Assembly: GCA_002104905.1 (NCBI GenBank)
Contig: MCFE01000004.1
Location: 1-64,000, forward strand
From: Basidiobolus meristosporus CBS 931.73
Taxonomy: Eukaryota; Basidiobolomycota; Basidiobolomycetes; Basidiobolales; Basidiobolaceae
Direction: 5' to 3'
Length of the DNA: 64,000 nt
The notes below the pieces were generated by a model, which saw only the letters and a program-made list of their open reading frames with translations, was not told the DNA's origin and ran no database searches. Shown here in pieces: positions 21,284-32,178 of this stretch. Positions within the stretch are counted from its first letter, which is position 1. Each line of letters starts with the position of its first letter. The position numbers and the translations under genes are program-made.

Positions 21284-22044
21284 ATCAAATTTCGTACAGC
21301 TTCTGAGTAGCAAATATATCTGGCTTTCACCTTACTCGCATTGTTCCGTAGAACTTTTTTAAGTGAAAAACATGTTAAATACCAGTGTGCCGTACTATGG
21401 TTATGGTACCACCTTCGTTCTCTTGATACCCACCCATTTTGTTTTCAGAGCAGACGCCTCGTTGATCTAATACACTAATCTGCTCTCATTAATCTCTAAA
21501 GCCCTTCATCACCTACCATATACGTTGATTTGTGCATACTTTAATTGTTTTCATCCTACAAGCAGTTAAATCACCCTCTAAACCTTCAAATGTGGCTAAA
21601 CATAATAACGAACTAAAGTTGCCGCTAGAAATTCTCACGGTAATTTTGAAAACTGACCCCTTTTCTATTGTGACCGACAAAATCTAGCAAGCCTGAATCA
21701 TAACTCACCGCTGTTCAGAATATATTTGATTTGCATTATGCTATACCAGATATCTGCCAACACCAGGAAAATCTTCCGGTGGATCAAGATAGTGAATGAT
21801 CATCTGAGGAGCACGATCAATTGATCCCTGATTAGCTTCCTCACGCATGGTGTTCCAAATCAATAATGATATCAGTGAAGAATTGGCCATCAACTCGCAG
21901 CTACCAAATAATTATCGTAAAGAAAAATGCTTTATTTTCCACATGCAATATAAGTATTTGAAGTACAAAGGGTATAAAAACTATGCAATGGCTCCATCCT
22001 GCGATGGAACATATCGATCACCTTTAGCAAGTGATCTTGAAAAT
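21284..22044. other. Intergenic between RhoGEF and PEPCK copy A (convergent 3' ends)
   Basis: AT-rich with no protein-like frame. The open frame reported by simple scanning at 21847-22119 runs into the antisense of PEPCK and is not credible. Confidence 0.45.
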
Positions 22045-23643
22045 TTACACACGAGGACCCGCAGCGATGATTTCCTCAGTGGCCTGGTCTTGATAGATCT
22101 TGAAGTTCTCCTGGAATAGTCCAGCTAGCTTGCGAAGTGTGCTCTCGAACTCCTCCTTGGGCCCTTGCCATGAGCTGACTGGGTTGAGGATGACATCGGG
22201 CACCTCGCTGCAGGTCTTGGGGATCATGAGGTTGAACACTGGGTACGCCTCGAACTCGACCTTCTCTAGCTCGCCCGAGTGGATGGCGTTGATGATGGCA
22301 CGTGAGTACTTGATGGAGATTCGCTCGCCGACTCCATAGGCACCTCCGTTCCATCCGGTGTTGATCAGCCACACGTTGGTCTTGTGCTCCTTCATCTTCT
22401 CCGCCAACATCGAGGCGTACTTCACTGGATGCCAGGCCAGGAATGGCTGGCCGAAGCAGGCCGAGAATGTCGCCTGTGGCTCGGTGACTCCCTCCTCGGT
22501 ACCGGCAATCTTGGCCGTGTATCCGGAGATGAAGTGGTACATGGCTTGCTCAGGGGTGAGTTTGGCAACTGGCGGGAGCACTCCGAACGCATCACATGTC
22601 AGCAGAAGGATGTTCTTGGGATGACCGCCAACGCAAGGAATCTTGGCGTTGGGGATGTACTCGATGGGATAGGCACACCGGGTGTTCTCTGTGATCGATG
22701 AGTTGGTGAAGTCTACCACTCTGGTTTCATCATCGAGGACAACGTTCTCGAGGACTGATCCGAACCGGATTGCCCCGAAAATCTCGGGCTCCTTTTCGGC
22801 AGAGAGGTCGATACACTTGGCGTAGCAGCCACCCTCGATGTTGAAGATGCCATCATCCGACCAGCAGTGCTCATCATCACCGATCAACGAGCGACGAGGA
22901 TCAGCCGAGAGAGTGGTCTTGCCTGTGCCGGAGAGACCGAAGAACAGGGACACATCTCCATCCGGGCCCTCGTTGGCACTCGAGTGGAGTGAGAGCACGC
23001 CAGCCTTTGGCATCAGGTAGTGCATCACCGTGAAGATGCCCTTCTTCATCTCACCGGCATACTGTGTGCCAAGGATGACGAGCTCGCGTCTCTCGAAGCT
23101 GATGGCGACACTGGTGGTGCTGGTCATTCCAGAGGTGTATCTGTTGGCGGGGAACTGGCCGGCGTTGAAGATGGTGAAGTCAGGCTCGCCAAAGTTCTCG
23201 AGCTCCTCCTCAGTGGGGCGGATGAGCATGTTTCTCATGAAAAGTGCGTGGTAGGCACGGGCGCACACAACACGGACCTTGATGCGGTACTTGGGATCCC
23301 ATCCTGCGAATCCGTCAAACACATACAGTCTCTCGCGAGTGTTCAGGTAGTCCACCGCACGCTCGTGGTTCACTCGGAACACTCGCTCCTCCAGGGGGAT
23401 GTTCACTGGGCCCCACCAGATCTCACCGTCGGTGGACTTCTCTTGGACCATGCGCTTGTCTTTGGGGCTTCTGCCGGTCTTGTGTCCTGATCTGGTGACC
23501 AAGGCACCGCTGGAGGCCATGACGGTGCCAGGCTCATAGTTGAGAGCGTGCTCGTAGAGCTGAGCAACGGAGAGGTTGCGCAGGATAGGCTTGCTGTAGT
23601 CGATACCAGCTTCAGGAGCCAAGTGGAAATCGGTATGAGTCAT
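22045..23643 (-). CDS. PCK1: Phosphoenolpyruvate carboxykinase (ATP), copy A, intact
   Basis: Intronless, 532 residues, the usual length for the ATP-dependent PEPCK family. It carries the P-loop [15 protein letters not shown], the metal/substrate motif [13 protein letters not shown], the Arg loop [15 protein letters not shown] and the closing region [18 protein letters not shown]. It converts oxaloacetate plus ATP to PEP, CO2 and ADP, the entry step of gluconeogenesis in the cytosol. In fungi the gene is usually glucose-repressed. It is divergent from copy B, 1.1 kb apart. The last codons (GPRV, written with CCTCGTGTG) differ silently from copies B-D while the preceding 1.5 kb is almost identical. 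A TATA-like element lies 50-58 bp upstream. Confidence 0.97.
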   Translation of the reverse strand: MTHTDFHLAPEAGIDYSKPILRNLSVAQLYEHALNYEPGTVMASSGALVTRSGHKTGRSPKDKRMVQEKSTDGEIWWGPVNIPLEERVFRVNHERAVDYLNTRERLYVFDGFAGWDPKYRIKVRVVCARAYHALFMRNMLIRPTEEELENFGEPDFTIFNAGQFPANRYTSGMTSTTSVAISFERRELVILGTQYAGEMKKGIFTVMHYLMPKAGVLSLHSSANEGPDGDVSLFFGLSGTGKTTLSADPRRSLIGDDEHCWSDDGIFNIEGGCYAKCIDLSAEKEPEIFGAIRFGSVLENVVLDDETRVVDFTNSSITENTRCAYPIEYIPNAKIPCVGGHPKNILLLTCDAFGVLPPVAKLTPEQAMYHFISGYTAKIAGTEEGVTEPQATFSACFGQPFLAWHPVKYASMLAEKMKEHKTNVWLINTGWNGGAYGVGERISIKYSRAIINAIHSGELEKVEFEAYPVFNLMIPKTCSEVPDVILNPVSSWQGPKEEFESTLRKLAGLFQENFKIYQDQATEEIIAAGPRV

Positions 23644-23692
23644 TTGGAGTTGAAAAACTGTTGAATTGCTGATTCAAGGACGCTGTTTGGAT

Positions 23693-23701
23693 TATTTTAT
23701 A
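23693..23701 (-). promoter_or_regulatory. TATA-like element of PEPCK copy A
   Basis: On the minus strand the sequence reads CTATAAAAT, about 50-58 bp upstream of the ATG at 23643. The other three copies have a TATA element at nearly the same distance. Confidence 0.5.
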
Positions 23702-24706
23702 GTTGCGAGCTCAAACCGTTTGCAGTGAATCATTATCAACTTCAGTAACACAAAACAAGGTGGAATATGTGAGATTGCGTAGTTTCTCCAGCAGGCTGTT
23801 GTAGATCGCACAGCCGGCGACAATCTGGATTCAGCAGAGTGGTGGCTAACTGACTAATTAGAAGGATGGCGATTACCTCACATCAAAGGCTTAGGCTAAA
23901 TAGTAACTAGATTTAGAATGCGTCCAATGGCACAGTGTGATTCGTAATTTCGAAAATCATTTCGGCAATATTTCGTGGCTGCAAGACTGTCACCGCTCAT
24001 TCTCCGGATATGGCCAAAGCCAAGAAAGCAGTCCAATGCGACCCCTCCTTCCCGACCAACTATTCCAGTATACAATCCCGGTCCTGATTTATACAAATTA
24101 CTAAACATGTGAAAGCAGTAAGTTGCCTGGAGCACGGGTTTTATGGAGCCCGCGAATCCAGGTTAAACTTGTCAAGACAATTGGAATTCGGCTCCGTACT
24201 CGAATTTTGGAAGGAATGGTACCTGCGTAATGTCACTCGCTAACATTATCCCATAATTGTCAATGTTTTACAAAAGTACCTGGCCATAGTTACAAAAAAA
24301 AGGCTAGGTTCAATTGGAGCTGATGTAACGAAAGTTCAGAAGTTGGTCAGGTATTTATATAGAGTAATTGGATAGATATTCAGACCCGATCTGTTGATTC
24401 CAGAATGATTGAACCATCTTCCATCCAACGCCATTTTAGGCCTCTAGCCCGTGGGAAAAGTCCCATCAACATGAATGGACCAAAAGTGAAACAATTTTTG
24501 TGGGGTCATCCAGGTGTGTGGCTTGTATGGTGAGGGGCATGAAATGTATTGGAAATACTACTTTATTTGATCAGATAAAATCCCAAATGCGTATAGGCAT
24601 ATTTTCAAAAGAATAATGGCTAATTTGTTGATTTGACTATTGAACTCTAGGCAAAAAATGTTTCGGAGGGATGTGGAGAGCTGGGTGTGCCGTGCTTGAT
24701 ATTGCG
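23702..24706. other. Shared divergent promoter region of PEPCK copies A and B
   Basis: About 1 kb without a gene. Near copy B it has CGGAGGGATG at about 24664, which resembles part of the yeast carbon-source-responsive element (10 of 12 positions by my count). Function is unproven. Confidence 0.4.
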
Positions 24707-24714
24707 TATATAAG
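24707..24714 (+). promoter_or_regulatory. TATA element of PEPCK copy B
   Basis: TATATAAG, 56 bp upstream of the ATG at 24763. The promoter thus looks intact although the coding region is broken. Confidence 0.55.
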
Positions 24715-24762
24715 TGATTCGGAAGAATCCCATTTCAGCAGTAAAAAACTTATCAACTCCAA

Positions 24763-26363
24763 ATGACTCATACCGATTTCCACTTGGCTCCTGAAGCTGG
24801 TATCGACTACAGCAAGCCTATCCTTGCGCAACCTCTCCGTTGCTCAGCTCTACGAGCACGCTCTCAACTATGAGCCTGGCACCGTCATGGCCTCCAGCGG
24901 TGCCTTGGTCACCAGATCAGGACACAAGACCGGCAGAAGCCCCAAAGACAAGCGCATGGTCCAAGAGAAGTCCACCGACGGTGAGATCTGGTGGGGCCCA
25001 GTGAACATCCCCATGGAGGAGCGAGTATTCCGAGTGAACCATGAGCGTGCGGTGGACTACCTGAACACTCGCGAGAGACTGTATGTGTTTGACGGATTCG
25101 CAGGATGGGATCCCAAGTACCGCATCAAGGTCCGTGTTGTGTGCGCTCGTGCCTACCACGCACTTTTCATGAGAAACATGCTCATCCGCCCCACTGAGGA
25201 GGAGCTCGAGAACTTTGGCGAGCCCGACTTCACCATCTTCAACGCCGGCCAGTTCCCCGCCAACAGATACACCTCTGGAATGACCAGCACCACCAGTGTC
25301 GCCATCAGCTTCGAGAGACGCGAGCTCGTCATCCTTGGCACACAGTATGCCGGTGAGATGAAGAAGGGCATCTTCACGGTGATGCACTACCTGATGCCAA
25401 AGGCTGGCGTGCTCTCGCTCCACTCGAGTGCCAACGAGGGCCCGGATGGGGATGTGTCCCTGTTCTTCGGTCTCTCCGGCACAGGCAAGACCACTCTCTC
25501 GGCTGATCCTCGTCGCTCGTTGATCGGTGATGATGAGCACTGCTGGTCGGATGATGGCATCTTCAACATCGAGGGTGGCTGCTACGCCAAGTGTATCGAC
25601 CTCTCTGCCGAAAAGGAGCCCGAGATTTTCGGGGCAATCCGGTTCGGATCAGTCCTCGAGAACGTTGTCCTCGATGATGAAACCAGAGTGGTAGACTTCA
25701 CCAACTCATCGATCACAGAGAACACCCGGTGTGCCTATCCCATCGAGTACATCCCCAACGCCAAGATTCCTTGCGTTGGCGGTCATCCCTAAGAACATCC
25801 TTCTGCTGACATGTGATGCGTTCGGAGTGCTCCCGCCAGTTGCCAAACTCACCCCTGAGCAAGCCATGTACCACTTCATCTCCGGATACACGGCCAAGAT
25901 TGCCGGTACCGAGGAGGGAGTCACCGAGCCACAGGCGACATTCTCGGCCTGCTTCGGCCAGCCATTCCTGGCCTGGCATCCAGTGAAGTACGCCTCGATG
26001 TTGGCGGAGAAGATGAAGGAGCACAAGACCAACGTGTGGCTGATCAACACCGGATGGAACGGAGGTGCCTATGGAGTCGGCGAGCGAATCTCCATCAAGT
26101 ACTCACGTGCCATCATCAACGCCATCCACTCGGGCGAGCTGGAGAAGGTCGAGTTCGAGGCGTACCCAGTGTTCAACCTCATGATCCCCAAGACCTGCAG
26201 CGAGGTGCCAGATGTCATCCTCAACCCAGTCAGCTCATGGCAAGGGCCCAAGGAGGAGTTCGAGAGCACGCTTCGCAAGCTAGCTGGACTATTCCAGGAG
26301 AACTTCAAGATCTATCAAGACCAGGCCACTGAGGAAATCATTGCCGCTGGTCCCAAAGTTTAA
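24763..26363 (+). pseudogene. Phosphoenolpyruvate carboxykinase copy B, two single-base insertions
   Basis: The sequence is nearly identical to copies A and C along its whole length but has two extra T residues. One is at about 24823-24824 (atccttgcgc where A and C have atcctgcgc), about 20 codons from the start. The other is at 25790 (catccctaagaac where A and C have catcccaagaac), which makes an in-frame TAA. Between and after the insertions the frames stay open: 24824-25792 gives 322 residues and a second frame runs to the TAA at 26361-26363. The end is GPKV. It is either a pseudogene, an assembly error in a near-identical repeat, or (unlikely) a gene with +1 frameshifting. Confidence 0.85.
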
Positions 26364-26832
26364 GCTAGTCAACCTCTAAGATCTGTAAATAATTGCATAT
26401 TTTCGCATTTTCTTTGAAGTTTGTATTCTGTGCACAATGCGAAGTATTGAATTATAAATATTTCAATAAATCACCACTTGTCTCAAACACGAACTAAATT
26501 TTGCGATGTCGAATCCCACGTGATGTTGCAACTAAGGCGTAGGTATGGGGTGCAATATATTTTTGCTTCGAATTCGTCGAGCCTCCAGTTTGCCACTTCA
26601 CATGGAAAATACCACCAACTCTTTGGTATGTGTGATAAGCGTGGCATGAGTTGATACCATGTGATAGTCGCATATCGTAACACCGCCTGCAGATCACTTT
26701 TCACAAAGGGTTAAATGATCGCTCCCTATATGCAAACTAGTCATGTTGAGCATGTACGTAGCTAGAAATATGGAGAGATGGCATGATATCATGTAGTGAC
26801 CCCGAGAATAAAACAATGCGTAGTAGGCTAGG
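26364..26832. other. Intergenic between PEPCK copy B and the small secreted gene
   Basis: AT-rich 3' flank of copy B. The minus-strand frames at 26483-26704 have no features. I see no gene. Confidence 0.4.
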
Positions 26833-26845
26833 TCAAGTATAAATA
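26833..26845 (+). promoter_or_regulatory. TATA element of the small secreted-protein gene
   Basis: caagtataaatag lies about 60 bp upstream of the ATG at 26901, the same spacing as in the PEPCK promoters. Confidence 0.5.
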
Positions 26846-26900
26846 GGAGAAAAATTCACCCACCAAATCAGAATCAGCCCATCTTTTCTTAATATTCGCA

Positions 26901-27104
26901 ATGCAATTCAAGATTCTTACTCTCATCTCCATGGTGCTGGCCCTTTTGTTGGTCAGAGAGGTAAAGGCCGGAGTGTTAGATGTGCTAAAAGCAGTCAATC
27001 CCAATCACGAGGCGAAACCCGCAAGTCCCTTGCCAGCTGATGGTGGGAAACCCATTCTCCCACTCAAACCAATTAAATCGCCGATCATTAAGCAAGGTCT
27101 GTGA
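26901..27104 (+). CDS. Small secreted or precursor peptide, 67 residues
   Basis: A clean short gene inside the PEPCK array. It starts with a signal peptide (MQFKILTLISMVLALLLV, then REVKAG as a likely cleavage region). The mature part of about 43 residues is Pro/Lys-rich and without cysteine (LDVLKAVNPNHEAKPASPLP, KPILPLKPIKSP). A well-placed TATA element lies upstream. The family was not recognised. It may be a secreted peptide or effector-like product, but nothing in the sequence shows its role. The TGA is followed by an AT-rich 3' flank. Confidence 0.6.
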   Translation: MQFKILTLISMVLALLLVREVKAGVLDVLKAVNPNHEAKPASPLPADGGKPILPLKPIKSPIIKQGL

Positions 27105-27372
27105 AGCGGCGGTTAACAATGAAACTACCAAGAGTTTAGACGCCTGGTATATATGTATTTCTTATTATTAGCTAGTTCGCTGTTTTTCCATGAATAAACA
27201 ATACCCAATATTTGATATGAAAATATTTAGATTTGAATGAGTTTATAAAATATTTGATTTAGCAACTATAAACAATATGTACGGATGCGTGGGAAAAATG
27301 GGTTAAGTCCGCTAGGAGGCGACATGAATAGTGGCTTTTAGGTATTCTGTTCTTATATACACCGTAAAATGC

Positions 27373-28971
27373 TTATACTCTGGGACCAGCGGCAATGATT
27401 TCCTCAGTGGCCTGGTCTTGATAGATCTTGAAGTTCTCCTGGAATAGTCCAGCTAGCTTGCGAAGCGTGCTCTCGAACTCCTCCTTGGGCCCTTGCCATG
27501 AGCTGACTGGGTTGAGGATGACATCTGGCACCTCGCTGCAGGTCTTGGGGATCATGAGGTTGAACACTGGGTACGCCTCGAACTCGACCTTCTCCAGCTC
27601 GCCCGAGTGGATGGCGTTGATGATGGCACGTGAGTACTTGATGGAGATTCGCTCGCCGACTCCATAGGCACCTCCGTTCCATCCGGTGTTGATCAGCCAC
27701 ACGTTGGTCTTGTGCTCCTTCATCTTCTCCGCCAACATCGAGGCGTACTTCACTGGATGCCAGGCCAGGAATGGCTGGCCGAAGCAGGCCGAGAATGTCG
27801 CCTGTGGCTCGGTGACTCCCTCCTCGGTACCGGCAATCTTGGCCGTGTATCCGGAGATGAAGTGGTACATGGCTTGCTCAGGGGTGAGTTTGGCAACTGG
27901 CGGGAGCACTCCGAACGCATCACATGTCAGCAGAAGGATGTTCTTGGGATGACCGCCAACGCAAGGAATCTTGGCGTTGGGGATGTACTCGATGGGATAG
28001 GCACACCGGGTGTTCTCTGTGATCGATGAGTTGGTGAAGTCTACCACTCTGGTTTCATCATCGAGGACAACGTTCTCGAGGACTGATCCGAACCGGATTG
28101 CCCCGAAAATCTCGGGCTCCTTTTCGGCAGAGAGGTCGATACACTTGGCGTAGCAGCCACCCTCGATGTTGAAGATGCCATCATCCGACCAGCAGTGCTC
28201 ATCATCACCGATCAACGAGCGACGAGGATCAGCCGAGAGAGTGGTCTTGCCTGTGCCGGAGAGACCGAAGAACAGGGACACATCCCCATCCGGGCCCTCG
28301 TTGGCACTCGAGTGGAGCGAGAGCACGCCAGCCTTTGGCATCAGGTAGTGCATCACCGTGAAGATGCCCTTCTTCATCTCACCGGCATACTGTGTGCCAA
28401 GGATGACGAGCTCGCGTCTCTCGAAGCTGATGGCGACACTGGTGGTGCTGGTCATTCCAGAGGTGTATCTGTTGGCGGGGAACTGGCCGGCGTTGAAGAT
28501 GGTGAAGTCGGGCTCGCCAAAGTTCTCGAGCTCCTCCTCAGTGGGGCGGATGAGCATGTTTCTCATGAAAAGTGCGTGGTAGGCACGAGCGCACACAACA
28601 CGGACCTTGATGCGGTACTTGGGATCCCATCCTGCGAATCCGTCAAACACATACAGTCTCTCGCGAGTGTTCAGGTAGTCCACCGCACGCTCATGGTTCA
28701 CTCGGAATACTCGCTCCTCCAGGGGGATGTTCACTGGGCCCCACCAGATCTCACCGTCGGTGGACTTCTCTTGGACCATGCGCTTGTCCTTGGGGCTTCT
28801 GCCGGTCTTGTGTCCTGATCTGGTGACCAAGGCACCGCTGGAGGCCATGACGGTGCCAGGCTCATAGTTGAGAGCGTGCTCGTAGAGCTGAGCAACGGAG
28901 AGGTTGCGCAGGATAGGCTTGCTGTAGTCGATACCAGCTTCAGGAGCCAAGTGGAAATCGGTATGGGTCAT
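27373..28971 (-). CDS. PCK1: Phosphoenolpyruvate carboxykinase (ATP), copy C, intact
   Basis: Intronless, 532 residues, and the translated protein appears identical to copy A apart from silent DNA changes. All catalytic motifs are present ([36 protein letters not shown]). It lies in tandem with copy D, and the two share both their 3' flank (gcaactataaacaatatg at about 27261 and 29520) and an upstream block at about 29148-29228 and 31399-31480. It catalyses oxaloacetate to PEP in gluconeogenesis. Which of copies A and C is the main gene cannot be told. TGTATAAAAGATA lies 50-62 bp upstream of the start. Confidence 0.97.
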   Translation of the reverse strand: MTHTDFHLAPEAGIDYSKPILRNLSVAQLYEHALNYEPGTVMASSGALVTRSGHKTGRSPKDKRMVQEKSTDGEIWWGPVNIPLEERVFRVNHERAVDYLNTRERLYVFDGFAGWDPKYRIKVRVVCARAYHALFMRNMLIRPTEEELENFGEPDFTIFNAGQFPANRYTSGMTSTTSVAISFERRELVILGTQYAGEMKKGIFTVMHYLMPKAGVLSLHSSANEGPDGDVSLFFGLSGTGKTTLSADPRRSLIGDDEHCWSDDGIFNIEGGCYAKCIDLSAEKEPEIFGAIRFGSVLENVVLDDETRVVDFTNSSITENTRCAYPIEYIPNAKIPCVGGHPKNILLLTCDAFGVLPPVAKLTPEQAMYHFISGYTAKIAGTEEGVTEPQATFSACFGQPFLAWHPVKYASMLAEKMKEHKTNVWLINTGWNGGAYGVGERISIKYSRAIINAIHSGELEKVEFEAYPVFNLMIPKTCSEVPDVILNPVSSWQGPKEEFESTLRKLAGLFQENFKIYQDQATEEIIAAGPRV

Positions 28972-29020
28972 TTGTAGTTAGGCTTGGATATGATTATGAG
29001 TACGATTGAACCACTTTTGA

Positions 29021-29033
29021 TATCTTTTATACA
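29021..29033 (-). promoter_or_regulatory. TATA element of PEPCK copy C
   Basis: On the minus strand TGTATAAAAGATA, about 50-62 bp before the ATG at 28971. Confidence 0.5.
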
Positions 29034-29630
29034 GCAACCATAGGCGTTGCCACCCTCCCACCCTCCGTTCTTGCCGTATCACAATACCAACTGAACCTAT
29101 TCACCAATTGTCTGAATGGCAATACTTCTTACTATGGCAGTATTGTAATGGCTTAATATCTAGACCTCCGCCTCCAGATCCATATTTTTGCACCCGTGAT
29201 TCACAGCGGTTTCAGTTGCAGGTTATTTTATTTCCAATGCATTATATACCAGAATGTATTCCAATAAGGTAATTTTGCTCCAGTATATAGTATTCTTACC
29301 AGAGTTACTCCTAGAATGGTAATTATATCGGTGAAAATTCAATCGATTACAGAAACTTGTATACAACAGTTACCAGCGTAATTACCAAGGGCTCACACGA
29401 TCAAGGTATATGTATATGTTGTCCTCGACTAGTTTCGTTATCTTTTCACGAAATTGGAATACCCCATGATTTAATCGAGATTATGTGGATTTTGAATGAG
29501 TTTATATAATAAATGATTTAGCAACTATAAACAATATGTACGGATGCGTGGGAAAGTGAGATTGTTGAGAATGGAGGTAACTTTGATAGTAGTTTTCAAA
29601 TATGCTTGACTTATGTACACCGTAAAATGC
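29034..29630. other. Promoter region of copy C and 3' flank of copy D
   Basis: No gene. It contains the block at 29148-29228 that is shared with the copy D promoter, and the 3' flank at about 29498-29553 that is shared with copy C. Confidence 0.5.
29148..29228 (-). promoter_or_regulatory. Conserved upstream block of PEPCK copy C
   Basis: About 80 bp beginning aatggcttaatatctag and including acctccgcctcc align with the region about 170-250 bp upstream of copy D (31399-31480). The surrounding promoter DNA is diverged, so the block may hold the regulatory site for these copies. On the gene strand it carries GGAGGCGGAGG. Confidence 0.4.
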
Positions 29631-31232
29631 TTATACTCTGGGACCAGCGGCAATGATTTCCTCAGTGGCCTGGTCTTGATAGATCTTGAAGTTCTCCTGG
29701 AATAGTCCGGCTAGCTTGCGAAGTGTGCTCTCGAACTCCTCCTTGGGCCCTTGCCATGAGCTGACTGGGTTGAGGATGACATCGGGCACCTCGCTGCAGG
29801 TCTTGGGGATCATGAGGTTGAACACTGGGTACGCCTCGAACTCGACCTTCTCCAGCTCGCCCGAGTGGATGGCGTTGATGATGGCACGTGAGTACTTGAT
29901 GGAGATTCGCTCGCCGACTCCATAGGCACCTCCGTTCCATCCGGTGTTGATCAGCCACACGTTGGTCTTGTGCTCCTTCATCTTCTCCGCCAACATCGAG
30001 GCGTACTTCACTGGATGCCAGGCCAGGAATGGCTGGCCGAAGCAGGCCGAGAATGTCGCCTGTGGCTCGGTGACTCCCTCCTCGGTACCGGCAATCTTGG
30101 CCGTGTATCCGGAGATGAAGTGGTACATGGCTTGCTCAGGGGTGAGTTTGGCAACTGGCGGGAGCACTCCGAACGCATCACATGTCAGCAGAAGGATGTT
30201 CTTAGGGATGACCGCCAACGCAAGGAATCTTGGCGTTGGGGATGTACTCGATGGGATAGGCACACCGGGTGTTCTCTGTGATCGATGAGTTGGTGAAGTC
30301 TACCACTCTGGTTTCATCATCGAGGACAACGTTCTCGAAGGACTGATCCGAACCGGATTGCCCCGAAAATCTCGGGCTCCTTTTCGGCAGAGAGGTCGAT
30401 ACACTTGGCGTAGCAGCCACCCTCGATGTTGAAGATGCCATCATCCGACCAGCAGTGCTCATCATCACCGATCAACGAGCGACGAGGATCAGCCGAGAGA
30501 GTGGTCTTGCCTGTGCCGGAGAGACCGAAGAACAGGGACACATCCCCATCCGGGCCCTCGTTGGCACTCGAGTGGAGTCGAGAGCACGCCAGCCTTTGGC
30601 ATCAGGTAGTGCATCACCGTGAAGATGCCCTTCTTCATCTCACCGGCATACTGTGTGCCAAGGATGACGAGCTCGCGTCTCTCGAAGCTGATGGCGACAC
30701 TGGTGGTGCTGGTCATTCCAGAGGTGTATCTGTTGGCGGGGAACTGGCCGGCGTTGAAGATGGTGAAGTCAGGCTCGCCAAAGTTCTCGAGCTCCTCCTC
30801 AGTGGGGCGGATGAGCATGTTTCTCATGAAAAGTGCGTGGTAGGCACGAGCGCACACAACACGGACCTTGATGCGGTACTTGGGATCCCATCCTGCGAAT
30901 CCGTCAAACACATACAGTCTCTCGCGAGTGTTCAGGTAGTCCACCGCACGCTCGTGGTTCACTCGGAACACTCGCTCCTCCAGGGGGATGTTCACTGGGC
31001 CCCACCAGATCTCACCGTCGGTGGACTTCTCTTGGACCATGCGCTTGTCCTTGGGGCTTCTGCCGGTCTTGTGTCCTGATCTGGTGACCAAGGCACCGCT
31101 GGAGGCCATGACAGTGCCAGGCTCATAGTTGAGAGCGTGCTCGTAGAGCTGAGCAACGGAGAGGTTGCGCAGGATAGGCTTGCTGTAGTCGATACCAGCT
31201 TCAGGAGCCAAGTGGAAATCGGAATGGGTCAT
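29631..31232 (-). pseudogene. Phosphoenolpyruvate carboxykinase copy D, three single-base insertions
   Basis: Nearly identical to copies A and C but with three extra bases. They are an A at about 30204 (cttagggatg for cttgggatg), an A at about 30338 (ctcgaagga for ctcgagga) and a C at about 30579 (ggagtcgag for ggagtgag/ggagcgag). The first is the same insertion, at the same codon, as the second insertion of copy B (on the coding strand CCC TAA G). The start codes MTHSDF where the others have MTHTDF. Frames stay open between the insertions (29631-30263; 30489-31232). It has its own TATA element. Recent pseudogene or assembly error. Confidence 0.85.
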
Positions 31233-31280
31233 TTGTAGTTAGGCTTAAACGTTATTCTGAGCATTAGTGGAGTGCGCAAG

Positions 31281-31293
31281 TTCTATTTTATAC
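31281..31293 (-). promoter_or_regulatory. TATA element of PEPCK copy D
   Basis: On the minus strand TATAAAATAGAA, about 50-60 bp before the ATG at 31232. Confidence 0.5.
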
Positions 31294-32178
31294 AGTTACA
31301 GGCCTCGACATCTCGGAACCATTGGTTTATTTTATTTCACAACATAAATATAGGGTATCAGCCTGGATGGCATTGTTTTTTACTAAATCATCATAGCAAT
31401 GGCTTAATATCTAGGCCTTCGCCTCCTTAACTATATTTTTCGAACTCGTGATTCACGGAGGTTGTGGTGTAGATTACTGCCAATCAAAAAGGCATCCCAG
31501 AATATGGAGCCCTGCGGCAATTCCTGTATACTACTTCCATTCCAGAATTAACCCAGAGTTGCCATTTGCCTGACCCAGATGGGCCGAAAGAATATTAATC
31601 AGCTGAGAATATTATGAAACATAGGCTTAAAATTGTTGGCTGTAATACCGGATTACTGCGTACAAGCAATTTATGAAAGCCTCTAGCCACCAGGCAAGTT
31701 GTGTTGAAACTCATCAGCCACGCCGCGACCGAGGTCGGTAGAGTCTGGCACCTCAGTGAGCAACTAGAATGTTATCAATACCTGTCAACACATGAGTTCG
31801 AGTATGACGATGCCGGCCACTGGCTAATAACCATTCCCATACCCCACATTGTAGATTTCTCCTTTAAGCTCGGCAAGTACGGATGACTGCCGGCTCCATG
31901 TTAGCAAATAAAGTATTGCCAATTTTACAGATTGGTGACATAGAATCAAGCCTTACGACGGATGAATATATCACCGAAAAATGAAGAGTAATTTAGTTTA
32001 ATTAGTTTACAACCCGAGTAATTTATAAATATTGCAGGGTATATATGCATCATCTAATTAGATAGGTGAATAGATTAGTCTAATGGTAAACAGAGTGATG
32101 AGCAGAATTCTCAAAAATCATGTACAAAAAATGAGGATTGCGGTGGCGTTAATAAACGTCAGATTTGAAAGGCGCCAA
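31294..32178. other. Promoter of PEPCK copy D, then intergenic
   Basis: 31399-31480 is the block shared with copy C. The plus-strand frame at 31701-31886 (61 residues) has no features I trust. Otherwise nothing is seen. Confidence 0.45.

Noticed and set aside
24660-24680. Carbon-source-responsive element upstream of PEPCK copy B
   Set aside because: Only a partial match to the yeast consensus, and it is not clearly shared with the intact copies A and C; kept only as a remark.
22358-31079. Antisense frames of 60-217 codons opposite every PEPCK copy
   Set aside because: The same frame recurs in all four copies only because the coding strand is conserved; no independent features.
31701-31886. 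61-codon plus-strand frame
   Set aside because: No features; lies in the PEPCK D promoter/intergenic region.
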